Source: Bradyrhizobium sp. CB2312
Lineage (GTDB): Bacteria; Pseudomonadota; Alphaproteobacteria; Rhizobiales; Xanthobacteraceae
Assembly: GCF_029714425.1 (NCBI RefSeq)
Contig: NZ_CP121668.1
Span: forward strand, 1,881,501 to 1,945,500
Length of the DNA stretch: 64,000 nt
Direction: 5' to 3'
Of the stretch, positions 8,770 through 15,767 are shown piece after piece (positions within the stretch are counted from its first letter, which is position 1; each line of letters begins with the position of its first letter). Below the pieces are notes generated by a model that was not told the DNA's origin, ran no database searches, and saw only the letters and a list, made by a program, of their open reading frames with translations. Made by a program: the position numbers and the translations under genes.

Positions 8770-9228
8770 ATGATTAGTACGCTTCCGCAAATCGGCGACA
8801 GGATCACCGACAAATCAGCATCGCCCGATGAAAGAACCGTTCGCGAGTGGATCGGCGCAGATGGCTTCGAATACTGGGCCAAGCTGCGGACCTGGATCGA
8901 TGAATCCTACCCAGAAGTTTTCGCGCCGGATTGGCTCTACGGTGGAAAGAACCGCGGTTGGTCCCTGCGTTACAAGAAGACCAAGGCGTTCTGTCACCTG
9001 GTGCCGGAATTCCGACGAGTTTCAGCTGTGGTGGTCATGGGTAGTGCAGAGCGAGAGAAGTTTGAGGAGCGGCGCTATGTTTGGCACCCGCAATTGATCA
9101 AACTCTACGATGACGCGAAAACATACATCGACGGAAAATGGCTAACGATTGCCGTCGCATCGGCAGATGATCTGCATGATGTGACGAATCTTCTGACTAT
9201 GAAGCGCCCGCAAAAGTCGCGCGGTTGA
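8770..9228 (+). CDS. DUF3788 family protein
   Basis: Product of 152 residues matching the DUF3788 pattern: a charged N-terminus, the aromatic core WLYGGKNRGWSLRYKKTKAF, and a C-terminal half with VVVMGSAEREKFEERR and the end segment LTIAVASADDLHDVTNLL. Members are small soluble proteins of unknown biochemical role, often found near stress genes. I choose the ATG at 8770, where the family-like sequence begins; the upstream reading from 8701 adds an unrelated 23 residues. No clear partner among neighbours. Function is not known. Confidence 0.75.
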   Translation: MISTLPQIGDRITDKSASPDERTVREWIGADGFEYWAKLRTWIDESYPEVFAPDWLYGGKNRGWSLRYKKTKAFCHLVPEFRRVSAVVVMGSAEREKFEERRYVWHPQLIKLYDDAKTYIDGKWLTIAVASADDLHDVTNLLTMKRPQKSRG

Positions 9229-9242
9229 ACAGGAGTCTCTCG

Positions 9243-9320
9243 GTGAGTCTACCTACCGGCACGACAGTTGCAGTCGCCGACAGCGAGACGGTCCGTCTGT
9301 TCTACAAAAAGGGGGCGTGA
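9243..9320 (+). pseudogene. 5' fragment of a host-attachment-protein-like gene
   Basis: A GTG at 9243, eight bases after AGGAG, opens a frame of 25 codons reading SLPTGTTVAVADSETVRLF and ending at a TGA. This resembles the N-terminus of the family annotated as protein required for attachment to host cells, usually near 140 residues. Everything after about residue 20 is missing, so it is a truncated remnant at the edge of the repeat-rich toxin-antitoxin region. Short length keeps confidence moderate. Confidence 0.5.
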
Positions 9321-9622
9321 AGCCTGGGTGTGACGCCGACCAAAGTAGGTCCCCTATAGCTCCTGCAAGCTGTTGAAAACTTGATCTCGACTTCAGCGAC
9401 GGGCCGCGAAAACTGGCGACTTCCGACCAAAGTACGTCTCCTGGCGACTTCTTTAGAAAGGGATCGTAGGGGCGCCGGCCGGGGGATCTTGCAATAAGTC
9501 GCTACGAAGAGGCCGGTCTGCCTCCTCCCTCCATCATTCGACCTTGTAAGATCGCGACGATCGAGGCCCGCCACGCGGAACGGCTCGGTCGCATCGAGCC
9601 TCGTTTGATGATCGAAGTTGTA
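9321..9622. other. Intergenic, no gene seen
   Basis: No credible coding frame. An 11-base motif, CGACCAAAGTA, occurs twice in the same orientation (9337-9347 and 9424-9434), each followed by a similar GTC-CCT or GTC-TCCT tail. The region looks like decayed insertion-sequence or island-edge DNA. Confidence 0.35.
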
Positions 9623-9946
9623 TCAGAGATGCGCAGCATTCTGGGTAGCTGATCCGCCGAGAGTAGCCGGCCTCGTGCCGACCACGTTGCCGAGCAGCCG
9701 GCGGAGCGTGTCGACTCCTCGCGCGGCGGCGAGCTGCTTGACGTCGGAGACGAATTTCGCATGCCATTCGAAGAATGCGATGGCTCGCTCGGGATGCTTC
9801 TTCCACTTCTCGCAGAAGTTCTCGCCCGCGGTGGTCTGATTCCATAGATACCACTCGGTCCGCGCGCCGACCATTCGCCGCTCGATCGTGTTCGGCAGGC
9901 AACCGGAGCAAGCGGAGGACAACGGCATTAGGGGACTACTTCGCAT
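9623..9946 (-). CDS. Hypothetical protein, probably a gene remnant
   Basis: A 107-codon frame whose middle (RTEWYLWNQTTAGENFCEKW, then a segment with HPERAIAFFEWHAKFVSDV) has the composition of a real globular protein, whereas both ends look ragged. The final residues, LGGSATQNAAHL, do not look like a natural C-terminus, which suggests a 3' truncation. I do not recognise the family. The frame faces away from the upstream repeat at 9991-10041 and may have been cut when that sequence arrived. Confidence 0.4.
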   Translation of the reverse strand: MRSSPLMPLSSACSGCLPNTIERRMVGARTEWYLWNQTTAGENFCEKWKKHPERAIAFFEWHAKFVSDVKQLAAARGVDTLRRLLGNVVGTRPATLGGSATQNAAHL

Positions 9947-9990
9947 AAGGAGGCATCTCCGAAGAAGTGTCGGCCCTACTCGAAGAACTA

Positions 9991-10041
9991 CTGTCGTTTT
10001 GGGTTCGATCTGAGTCTCTCTGCTTCAATTGGAGTCTGTCG
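9991..10041. repeat. Direct repeat copy 1 flanking the toxin-antitoxin pair
   Basis: A 51-base sequence with the core GTTCGATCTGAGTC followed by a TTCAAT-GGAGTCT tail. A second copy in the same orientation, with only a few differences, lies at 12529-12579. The two copies bound a segment that contains the PIN/Phd and RES/Xre modules. Confidence 0.8.
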
Positions 10042-10088
10042 CCGCGGGAAATGTCGGAAGTCCGATCGGCTCTAACCCGCCTTCGGGC

Positions 10089-10709
10089 CTATATCGCTCG
10101 GCGTACGATGAACGGATCATCGTCATCCTTGGATTCATCCGCGGTGATGACTTTCAAGATTGCCTGCCATGCGTGCTCGGCCTCCGCGATGCCAAAGTGC
10201 GCGTATAGTGCCTCAACGAACGCGCGGGTACCGAACACATCGAGGTTGATCCGGCGCATTCCCTTCAATGCGTCTCGCCCATCGGACTCGTCCATAAGGA
10301 CGATGATTGTCTGCCGCGGCTGCACCTTGCCACGAAAGCTCTTCAGCGTCTGGATAATGATGGCTTCGCCTAGATCGCGGGAATTGGGCTTCCTCTCTGG
10401 ATCCGAGCCCTGAGCCCTCCAGCCGTCCAACGCAAGTTGGTACGTTCTGTAGGTATCGGTTTCCACGCGACGAATGCGGAATTTGTTCGCGGCGATCCAC
10501 GAACGTGTGTAGGCAAGCCAGCGGCTCCGCGGATCCTTACCCGAGTCCGGATCGCGCGTGACTTCCTCCATGACCATGTCTGTCATCCAGATCGTGCCGC
10601 AGGGCTCCATCAGCCAATCCAGGCGCTCGATCGCCGACAGCATCACAATCGGCGGCGCATCCATGATGAGGAATATCGGATCTTTATCGCTGAACCTCTG
10701 AGCGTTCAC
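10089..10709 (-). CDS. PIN-domain-like toxin of a type II toxin-antitoxin pair
   Basis: Product of 206 residues. Acidic residues with PIN-like spacing are visible: Asp in FLIMDAPPIVML near residue 17, Asp/Glu in SRDLGEAIII in the middle, and the cluster VLMDESDGRDAL near residue 155. PIN toxins are Mg-dependent ribonucleases that block translation. The protein is longer than VapC (about 130 residues), closer to DUF3368-type PIN relatives. Its start overlaps the end of the antitoxin gene by four bases (ATGA), which implies translational coupling and is classic for such pairs. Target RNA unknown. Confidence 0.75.
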   Translation of the reverse strand: MNAQRFSDKDPIFLIMDAPPIVMLSAIERLDWLMEPCGTIWMTDMVMEEVTRDPDSGKDPRSRWLAYTRSWIAANKFRIRRVETDTYRTYQLALDGWRAQGSDPERKPNSRDLGEAIIIQTLKSFRGKVQPRQTIIVLMDESDGRDALKGMRRINLDVFGTRAFVEALYAHFGIAEAEHAWQAILKVITADESKDDDDPFIVRRAI

Positions 10710-11065
10710 TTGGCGCCTCGAACAAAGTGCTTTGCAAACCTGTCGGCTTCTCGGCGCACCAGGTCCTGGTTGATGCCAGCAGCGGCATCCTTTGCCATGT
10801 GATGGACGGCCTCGACCGGGTCGTGCTCGGGATAGCCAAGCACATCGTCGGGTTCGGGGCCGAACACTGTCGGCTGCCGTGCAATCGCTTCGAGCGGGAT
10901 TTCTTCGCGAGCCAGGGTTTTCAATCTGCGGAATTCCTCGACCGACATCACTACAGCGCGCGGCTTACCGTGGCTGGTGATAACGACCGGCGCTTGAGCA
11001 GCAGCTCGCTGGATTTCACCGGACTGCTGCTGGAGGTCCAAAGAAGAAAATAGACGCATGGGCAT
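10706..11065 (-). CDS. Phd/YefM-family antitoxin
   Basis: Product of 119 residues (or 117 from the second ATG at 11059). The N-terminal half, FSSLDLQQQSGEIQRAAAQA then PVVITSHGKPRAVVMSVEEF, is the Phd/YefM DNA-binding fold; the C-terminal helix (VRREADRFAKHFVRG) would wrap the toxin. Antitoxins of this family also repress their own operon, and a perfect palindrome lies only four bases upstream of the first start codon. A TATTAT box abuts the start region, so the mRNA may be leaderless or nearly so. The neighbour on the same strand is the PIN-like toxin, coupled by a four-base overlap. Confidence 0.88.
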   Translation of the reverse strand: MPMRLFSSLDLQQQSGEIQRAAAQAPVVITSHGKPRAVVMSVEEFRRLKTLAREEIPLEAIARQPTVFGPEPDDVLGYPEHDPVEAVHHMAKDAAAGINQDLVRREADRFAKHFVRGAK

Positions 11066-11068
11066 AAT

Positions 11069-11081
11069 ACGTAAAATACGT
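11069..11081 (-). promoter_or_regulatory. Palindromic operator before the Phd/PIN pair
   Basis: Perfect palindrome ACGTA-AAA-TACGT, four bases upstream of the antitoxin start. On the minus strand it overlaps the promoter sequence leading into TATTAT, so antitoxin binding here would block transcription. The size and location fit Phd-type autoregulation; the protein-DNA pairing is inferred. Confidence 0.6.
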
Positions 11082-11256
11082 GTTTTTATCCGAATGTCAA
11101 CGGCTCAGCTCTAGCCGACCCGCTTCCAGCCCGGCTGCGCAGTCCTAACCTTCTCTAGCCGGGATCGACCCCGATAGAACCAAAATTCGGCTGGACTGCC
11201 TCGGATGGAGCCAGAATAGGACTCGAACTGGCTCGCCTGCTCCTTCTGGTTTACGG

Positions 11257-11280
11257 ACTCAGATCGAATGCGAAACGACA
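11257..11280. repeat. Repeat core, inverted copy between the two toxin-antitoxin modules
   Basis: ACTCAGATCGAATGCGAAAC and four more bases. It recurs at 12501-12524 with one difference, and its first 12 bases are the reverse complement of the core in the copies at 9991 and 12529. It therefore separates the PIN/Phd module from the RES/Xre module. Confidence 0.75.
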
Positions 11281-11314
11281 GGGGTACCGCGTGGAGGGCC
11301 AAGCTTGATTTGTC

Positions 11315-11348
11315 GCGACATGTGACGTATATTTAGCGACACGTGACG
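11315..11348 (+). promoter_or_regulatory. Two direct operator boxes before the RES/Xre pair
   Basis: GCGACATGTGACG (11315-11327) and GCGACACGTGACG (11336-11348) are direct repeats spaced 21 bases apart, two helical turns, and each has a near-palindromic CAYGTG centre. They lie 12 bases upstream of the antitoxin start and between them is an AT-rich TATATTTA that could serve as a -10 region. Binding of the Xre-type antitoxin complex is the likely function. Confidence 0.65.
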
Positions 11349-11359
11349 CGAGGGTTGCT

Positions 11360-11842
11360 ATGACTGCCACGGCCGAGAAGCCGGCTCCAAAGGGGCCGGG
11401 CAATGATCTGCAGAAGGTGGCCGATTTGCTCGGCGGGCCACGCATCCTGTCGCGCCGGATCACAAGCGCCCTCGACGCCCATGAACTGCTGCTGGACGGA
11501 CTGCCAGGCTCTGCGTTGACCCACTTCGTTCGTCACCTCCTTATCATTCAAACGGACTCTTTGGAAAAAGCCTTCGGAATGAGCCTTCGCACCTTTCAGC
11601 GACGCAAGGACGCTCCGGACAAGCCGCTCAGCCAGGAGCAAAGTGGGCGGACCTGGAAGTTTGCCGAAATCCTGGCGAAGGCCACCGACGTGTTCGGTTC
11701 GCAGGAAGAAGCCGAGCAGTGGCTCGAGCGTCCGGCCATCGGTCTTGACCAGCGTCGTCCGATCGACCTGCTTGCCACTCCGGCCGGCATCGAGCTCGTT
11801 GAACAGTACCTCACACGCCTCGCATACGGCGTCTATGCATGA
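11360..11842 (+). CDS. Xre/ParS-type antitoxin of a RES-Xre toxin-antitoxin system
   Basis: Product of 160 residues. The middle holds a helix-turn-helix of the MbcA/ParS type (SLEKAFGMSLRTFQRRKDAP) and the C-terminal third is the DUF2384 domain (ILAKATDVFGSQEEAEQWLE, then IELVEQYLTRLAYGVYA), which contacts and neutralises the RES toxin. It overlaps the toxin gene by four bases. Family members also bind operator DNA, and two direct boxes lie just upstream. A poly-charged N-terminus (TATAEKPAPKGPG) is flexible. Role: antitoxin and repressor of the operon. Confidence 0.92.
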   Translation: MTATAEKPAPKGPGNDLQKVADLLGGPRILSRRITSALDAHELLLDGLPGSALTHFVRHLLIIQTDSLEKAFGMSLRTFQRRKDAPDKPLSQEQSGRTWKFAEILAKATDVFGSQEEAEQWLERPAIGLDQRRPIDLLATPAGIELVEQYLTRLAYGVYA

Positions 11843-12351
11843 CGCCTTCTGTAGGGCCATTTGGAGGTGGCAAGCTCATCGCTTGGCGCCTCGATCAGGC
11901 GCGCTTTGCGTCGGCTTGGGATAGTGGCGAAGGCGCATTCCAGGTTGGCGGCCGGTGGAACAGCAAAGGCGTTCGCGTTGTGTATTGCGCGCTTGATCCA
12001 GCGACCGCGATACTCGAAGTGGCGGTTCACAAAGGCTTCAAAGCACTCGACACTCTCCCGCACGTGTTGACCGCGCTTCATATCGCCGACGTGTCTGACA
12101 TTCATATTGTTCGCCCTGCCGACGTTCCGAACGCCAATTGGCTGCGACCGGGCATCCCAGGCGCAGGCCAGCAGGCGTTCGGGGATGCGCTCCTGGCCAA
12201 GCACAAATTCGTCGTGATCCCAAGTGTGGTGTCCAATCACAGCTGGAATCTGATCTTCGACCCGACCAGGGCGAAAGGCGCGTACCAGCAGCATCTTCAG
12301 GAAGCGTTCGCGCTAGATACGCGCCTTCATCCTTCGACATCACCGCCCTAA
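11839..12351 (+). CDS. RES-domain toxin
   Basis: Product of 170 residues, a stand-alone RES domain. The key residues are visible in order: the Arg of IAWRLDQARFA, the Arg of GGRWNSKGVRVVYC, the Glu of AILEVAVHKG and, toward the end, the serine of SNHSWNLIFDP. RES toxins degrade NAD+ (MbcT type) or ADP-ribosylate a metabolic enzyme (ParT type), causing growth arrest. The gene begins inside the last codons of its antitoxin gene through an ATGA overlap. Complete at both ends, so the pair is probably functional. Confidence 0.92.
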   Translation: MTPSVGPFGGGKLIAWRLDQARFASAWDSGEGAFQVGGRWNSKGVRVVYCALDPATAILEVAVHKGFKALDTLPHVLTALHIADVSDIHIVRPADVPNANWLRPGIPGAGQQAFGDALLAKHKFVVIPSVVSNHSWNLIFDPTRAKGAYQQHLQEAFALDTRLHPSTSPP

Positions 12352-12500
12352 TTCTTCGCCATAGCAGTACGATCTGGCCTGACCGACCAAGCGACTCCAA
12401 TGGAACCCTAATTCTGGCTACCTGACTCCGATGGAACCAGAATAGACTCCGAAGGAGCCATAATCCCCCGACTGAAATTAATGGCTTTTCTCGCTCCGAG

Positions 12501-12553
12501 ACTCAGATCGAACGCGAAACGACACAAGCTGTCGTTTGCCGTTCGATCTGAGT
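12501..12553. repeat. Large inverted repeat at the right end of the toxin-antitoxin segment
   Basis: Two 23-base arms (12501-12523 and 12531-12553) separated by seven bases are reverse complements except for two positions. The left arm is the core also found at 11257, and the right arm is the start of the direct repeat at 12529-12579. The arrangement looks like two outward element ends joined head to head. The surrounding gap (12352-12697) also holds two more degenerate copies of a GACTCCGAWGGARCC motif and no gene. Confidence 0.7.
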
Positions 12554-12579
12554 CTTTCTGCTTCAATCGGAGTCTACCG
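12529..12579. repeat. Direct repeat copy 2 flanking the toxin-antitoxin pair
   Basis: Second copy of the 51-base sequence at 9991-10041, same orientation, with differences at the GTCGTTT-CC join and in the last four bases. It overlaps the right arm of the inverted repeat at 12501-12553. Confidence 0.8.
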
Positions 12580-12697
12580 CCCCTGCGGGTGGCCGCGGGC
12601 ACACAAGGCGGTCCCGCCGCCGTGCCCCGCGGCTGACATTAGGACCAGATCAAGACTTCCTCTCATCAGCCGCATCCCGCCAGGTCGGGACCGCGCC

Positions 12698-13060
12698 TCA
12701 AGCAAGCTTTTTTGCCGTGGCGCCAGTAGCGCGCTTACCGCGCGGGCGGCTATTTGCCGACGAGCCAACCGTCCGACTTCTCGGTACAAGAGCTAGCTTG
12801 TAGCCAAGAACGACCGTCGCCTTGCTCAGCGTCTCGAGCGTTGGATTGCCGCCCGCGCGAAACGTCTTGTAGATCGCTTCGCGGCTCAGTCCAGTTTCGC
12901 GAGAGAATTTTGAAACTCCCCGAGCCTTAGCTAGATCTCCGATAGCGACTGCAATGAACGAAGGATCGTCGCTATCAAGCGCTGCTTCCAGATAGGCTGC
13001 CTGCTGATCAGGCGTCTTCAGATAGTCCTGAACGTCGAACTTGGTTGTCTTAAGTGGCAT
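12698..13060 (-). CDS. HigA-like addiction module antidote protein
   Basis: Product of 120 residues belonging to the putative addiction module antidote family found downstream of HigB/RelE-like toxins. The start MPLKTTKFDVQDYLKTPDQQ is typical, and VSKFSRETGLSREAIYKTF is the helix-turn-helix. The C-terminus is basic and low in complexity (RPRGKRATGATAKKLA). AGGAGG lies eight bases before the ATG at 13060; a longer reading to 13201 runs into the toxin remnant and is rejected. The cognate toxin survives only as a 3' fragment, so this antidote is probably an orphan. Confidence 0.85.
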   Translation of the reverse strand: MPLKTTKFDVQDYLKTPDQQAAYLEAALDSDDPSFIAVAIGDLAKARGVSKFSRETGLSREAIYKTFRAGGNPTLETLSKATVVLGYKLALVPRSRTVGSSANSRPRGKRATGATAKKLA

Positions 13061-13061
13061 A

Positions 13062-13118
13062 TCAAACCTCCTTCGCCATCCGCTTGGCGGTCCTGATGTC
13101 CTTGTTCTGGTCCACTTC
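13062..13118 (-). pseudogene. 3' remnant of a HigB/RelE-like toxin gene
   Basis: Reading upstream from the antidote start, the frame ending in the TGA at 13064-13062 encodes EVDQNKDIRTAKRMAKEV, the typical C-terminal helix of the phage-derived Gp49-like (HigB-1) toxin. The stop and the antidote start are separated by one base, the usual tight arrangement. Similarity ends abruptly at about 13118, where an unrelated plus-strand nuclease-like fragment begins. Toxin truncation with the antidote left intact is the safe direction of decay. Confidence 0.65.
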
Positions 13119-13123
13119 CGAGA

Positions 13124-13399
13124 GTGGCCGGCACGAAGTCGAGCCGCGCGGATATCTCCGTCGAAGAACTCGGTACCCTGATCGAGATCAAGTACGTTCA
13201 CGGTCCGTCAGATCAGAAACGCATTTTCGAGGAATACTCGCAGGATCTTGTTCTTTACGCGAAGTGGCCGCACCTGAAGACGCTCGTCTTCCTGATCTAC
13301 AACTCCGGTGACCTGCGCGACCCTGACGAATTCAGCAAGTTAGGCGGCATGCAGGAAGTCGCTGGGCGCCGCTTCAGCGTTGAAGTTGTGCTGGCGTAG
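13124..13399 (+). pseudogene. 3' fragment of a PD-(D/E)XK nuclease-like gene
   Basis: The frame reads SSRADISVEELGTLIEIKYV, an Asp then Glu-x-Lys pattern of the PD-(D/E)XK nuclease fold, followed by a complete-looking C-terminus ending in GRRFSVEVVLA. The N-terminal half expected upstream is absent, and the left junction coincides with the break in the HigB remnant on the other strand. It is therefore a 5'-truncated gene. In related proteins this domain forms the C-terminal part of restriction-like defence proteins, but the missing part prevents assignment. Confidence 0.55.
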
Positions 13400-13444
13400 A
13401 TCTTGGGTCCTTTCGCTGTGAACTACTGCCAGGATGCTTGATTT

Positions 13445-13957
13445 CTAAGGCCAAAAGATCGCATCCATGCCCGGCCGCGTTGGCTCCTCAGAGACGACCT
13501 GCTCGGCCCAGCTATCAAGGAAAGTAGCGGACTTCCGAAAGAGCGATGCGCGTCCGGACTCGTGGAGCATGATCTGCTTCAACATTTGTCCGGCGATTGA
13601 ATCCTTGAATGCCACCTGATAGCCCAGGCTCTCCAGGTTGTGGAGGCCGAATTCGTGCGCCAGAAGCCGCACGTCGTCGGCGTGAAGGTGCCCGAGAAAC
13701 ATTCGGGGCTCGCGGGCGGTGTCGTGGCAGACGGCCCAGCCCGGTGGTCCTGAGATCATTCCGGGCCGCTGCCAGCCTTTCTCGGCATAGCAGAGACACG
13801 GCAGGGCGAATGCCCGGCCGATCAGGTCAACGCTTGACTCCCTGCGGCTGGAATTCTCCATCTCCAGTACGACGCGCCCCGTCTCCACTACGGCCCGGAA
13901 CGTAACGCCGGCGACTTCCTGCTCATGGAACACAAACTTTGTCGCTGGTTGCTTCAT
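13445..13957 (-). CDS. Hypothetical protein
   Basis: Product of 170 residues that I do not recognise. It appears globular and complete, with a beta-rich N-terminal half (KFVFHEQEVAGVTFRAVVET) and a helical C-terminal half (LKQIMLHESGRASLFRK, then FLDSWAEQVV). A Cys-rich stretch ALPCLCYAEKGW lies in the middle but has no clear metal pattern. It converges with the truncated nuclease fragment. A phage or island origin is likely from position; function unknown. Confidence 0.6.
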   Translation of the reverse strand: MKQPATKFVFHEQEVAGVTFRAVVETGRVVLEMENSSRRESSVDLIGRAFALPCLCYAEKGWQRPGMISGPPGWAVCHDTAREPRMFLGHLHADDVRLLAHEFGLHNLESLGYQVAFKDSIAGQMLKQIMLHESGRASLFRKSATFLDSWAEQVVSEEPTRPGMDAIFWP

Positions 13958-14101
13958 GGCTTCCTCGATCGGTGATCAGGTCAATTTCGCAGGTGTCGGA
14001 GGACGCAAGAGCGTGATTAGACCCCCCTGACTTTTTTCGAGCTCAAAAATCGACGAAAAAAAATCGAGGGAAATTCGTTAGTGCTGTCAGGAGGATCTAG
14101 G

Positions 14102-14165
14102 ATCGAGTCGTTTTCAAAACGAAATCGAGTCGTTCTTAAAGCGGAAATCGAGTCGTTTTCAAAGT
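14102..14165 (+). repeat. Three tandem copies of a 22-23 base unit
   Basis: Units beginning ATCGAGTCGTT at 14102, 14124 and 14147 are near-identical (ATCGAGTCGTTTTCAAA, ATCGAGTCGTTCTTAAA, ATCGAGTCGTTTTCAAA). They lie directly beside the tRNA fragment at 14188, so they may be recombinase arm sites or simply element-edge repeats. Confidence 0.75.
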
Positions 14166-14187
14166 GTCCGCACAGAAGGGCGAAGCG

Positions 14188-14240
14188 TGGTGGGCCCGGC
14201 AGGACTCGAACCTGCAACCAGACCGTTATGAGCGGCAGAC
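14188..14240 (-). pseudogene. 3' half of a CAU-anticodon tRNA (attachment-site remnant)
   Basis: On the minus strand the sequence begins in an anticodon arm with loop CTCATAA, continues through a T arm GCAGGTTCGAGTCCTGC, and ends GGGCCCACCA. That is the 3' part of a tRNA-Met or tRNA-Ile2 with encoded CCA. No D arm or 5' acceptor strand follows on the other side. Tyrosine recombinases often integrate at tRNA 3' ends and leave this kind of duplicate, so it is most simply an att site. Confidence 0.75.
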
Positions 14241-14396
14241 TATCGATCACCTTCGTTGATTTTGCTGCGGTTTCGCCTGTGTTCGATCGCGTTTGTTGCG
14301 TTTCGATGAGGTCGTTTCTGGTGCGAAACTGGTGCGGTTGCCAGTTCGCGGTTCGGAGGTGAGTGGCTCAATAGTCTCACCTTCTTCAAGCGCTTT

Positions 14397-14449
14397 GCCG
14401 TCGTCCTCTCAAGGCTGAAACAGGGGTTCGATTCCCCTAGGGAGCGCCA
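14397..14449 (+). pseudogene. 3' half of a tRNA-Glu(CTC) (attachment-site remnant)
   Basis: On the plus strand the sequence runs from a damaged anticodon arm around CCTCTCAAGG, through AACAGGGGTTCGATTCCCCT, to AGGGAGCGCCA. The acceptor strand AGGGAGC would pair with GCTCCCT, which is missing upstream, as is the D arm. It lies 156 bases from the other tRNA fragment and points the opposite way. The 300 bases that follow, up to the excisionase-like gene, contain no gene I can support. Confidence 0.7.
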
Positions 14450-14752
14450 GCAAATTCAGGCACTTAGTTGCCCGCTAGCCGCGTTCGTTGAATATTGGTT
14501 GAATAAGACGCTGGTGAACAGCAGCGAACGCGTGCGGAATTTGCTCCCAATATTGGCAAACCAACCTCGGCGCGATGCCTCACTGTGGCTGGCGCATTCG
14601 CGAAAAATCTCTCCGTTGCCCTTGGTGTCCGGAAATATCCAAACCGCCGCTGACGTGCGCTGTCGTACGCCAGCGCCCTCGGATGTTCGCATTGACGTTG
14701 CTCGTCGCACAGCCAACTCTCATATCAAGCTCTGTGCGAATAGGAGGGCCAC

Positions 14753-15019
14753 GTGAGATACAATCGACGAGAGAAAACTGGCGCACAACAGTCACAAGTC
14801 AGTCTATCTCCTCCGAAAGCCACAGAACTGAACGCGTCGCCATTCGCCCAGCGGCTCACCTGCACGATTGACGATGCATGCGAAGTGACCGGTCTGGGAC
14901 GCACGAAGCTTTACGAGTTGATAGGTGCTGGGCGTATCGTCACGACAACGATCGGACGTCGATGGTTAGTAGTGGTGCGCTCACTTCTGGCGCTCCTTGA
15001 AACCAACATGTTGAACTAA
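14753..15019 (+). CDS. Excisionase-like helix-turn-helix protein
   Basis: Product of 88 residues. Residues about 36-85 form a winged MerR-like domain of the excisionase/AlpA type, seen in TIDDACEVTGLGRTKLYELI followed by GAGRIVTTTIGRRWLV. The GTG start follows AGGAGGG closely. Such proteins bend DNA for recombinases or regulate island genes. It lies 300 bases from two tRNA 3' fragments that look like attachment sites, but no integrase gene is present in the window, so the associated element is partial. Confidence 0.75.
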   Translation: MRYNRREKTGAQQSQVSLSPPKATELNASPFAQRLTCTIDDACEVTGLGRTKLYELIGAGRIVTTTIGRRWLVVVRSLLALLETNMLN

Positions 15020-15278
15020 TCGATGTGCGATTTAAGGGAGCAACCCACTTTCAACGCGCTATTCTCTGTCACTCATTTCGATGACACGGCTCAGCCAGTC
15101 GAACTCGTCCGCTCACTACCGCATCATCGCGCTCCTGTCAGAATTCGGCAGCATGGGTAAATCGGCCGCGTCTGCTGAGAGAAGCACGCATCGGACCAGG
15201 ATATAGAGCCAACTGATGGAGAGTTGCGCCTCAATGCGGCTGTGCTAGTACGCCCACTCTCGAATCGAGGAGCTAAAA

Positions 15279-15479
15279 GTGGCGAAGAAGGCAAAGAAGA
15301 CGGCTACGAAGAAGAAACCTGTGCGTCGCGAATACACAAAGGCCGACGTGAAGGAGCTGCGCGCTCATTCAAAAGCGAAGACTCCGGTTGCAAAAATTGC
15401 GAAGCTCACAAAGCGCTCCGAAGGCTCACTCCGCCAAAAGGCGCTCAAGCTGGGAATTCGGCTTGGTCACCAGCGCTAG
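15279..15479 (+). CDS. Small basic protein with Lys-rich N-terminus
   Basis: Product of 66 residues starting at a GTG after GAGGAG. The N-terminus is a lysine-rich tail (AKKAKKTATKKKPVRREY) resembling histone H1-like tails, and the rest (TPVAKIAKLTKRSEGSLRQK then ALKLGIRLGHQR) has the look of a small helix-turn-helix. Similar small proteins are common in Bradyrhizobium relatives and have no known role; DNA binding is a reasonable inference. A tiny membrane protein gene follows after ten bases. Confidence 0.7.
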   Translation: MAKKAKKTATKKKPVRREYTKADVKELRAHSKAKTPVAKIAKLTKRSEGSLRQKALKLGIRLGHQR

Positions 15480-15489
15480 GAGCGGCTTC

Positions 15490-15621
15490 ATGACGCTCTT
15501 CAATCGAGTGTTCTCGACCAAAACGTTGTTGCAAATCATCTGCGTTCTCGTTGCTGTCGTCGCAATGAAGTTGTTGAGCGCTCATTATGACTTCAGCTGG
15601 GCAGCCGCAGCTGGCGGTTGA
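15490..15621 (+). CDS. Small membrane protein
   Basis: A 43-residue product with one hydrophobic segment, LLQIICVLVAVVAMKLL, and a short glycine-ending tail. The ATG at 15490 has GGAG seven bases upstream, overlapping the end of the preceding small basic gene, so translation is plausible. No family recognised. Confidence 0.5.
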   Translation: MTLFNRVFSTKTLLQIICVLVAVVAMKLLSAHYDFSWAAAAGG

Positions 15622-15767
15622 CTAAAAGAACACCCTAGAAGGTTAAGCAGAAAAGAAGCCCACCTAGTGGTGAGCAATCAAGCGGCGTTCAACGTACGAA
15701 GTTTCGCCTTCAGAGCCGCAGGGTGAAGGAGACTAGTCAGAATCTAGTGGGGGCGATTGGCGCCTCT

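Noticed and set aside
14081..14362. Plus-strand frame through the CAU tRNA fragment (GGPGRTRTCNQTVMSGR)
   Set aside because: A translation artefact of tRNA sequence that is often mis-annotated as a protein.
14188..14449. Two complete tRNA genes
   Set aside because: Neither fragment has a D arm or a 5' acceptor strand; only 3' halves are present.
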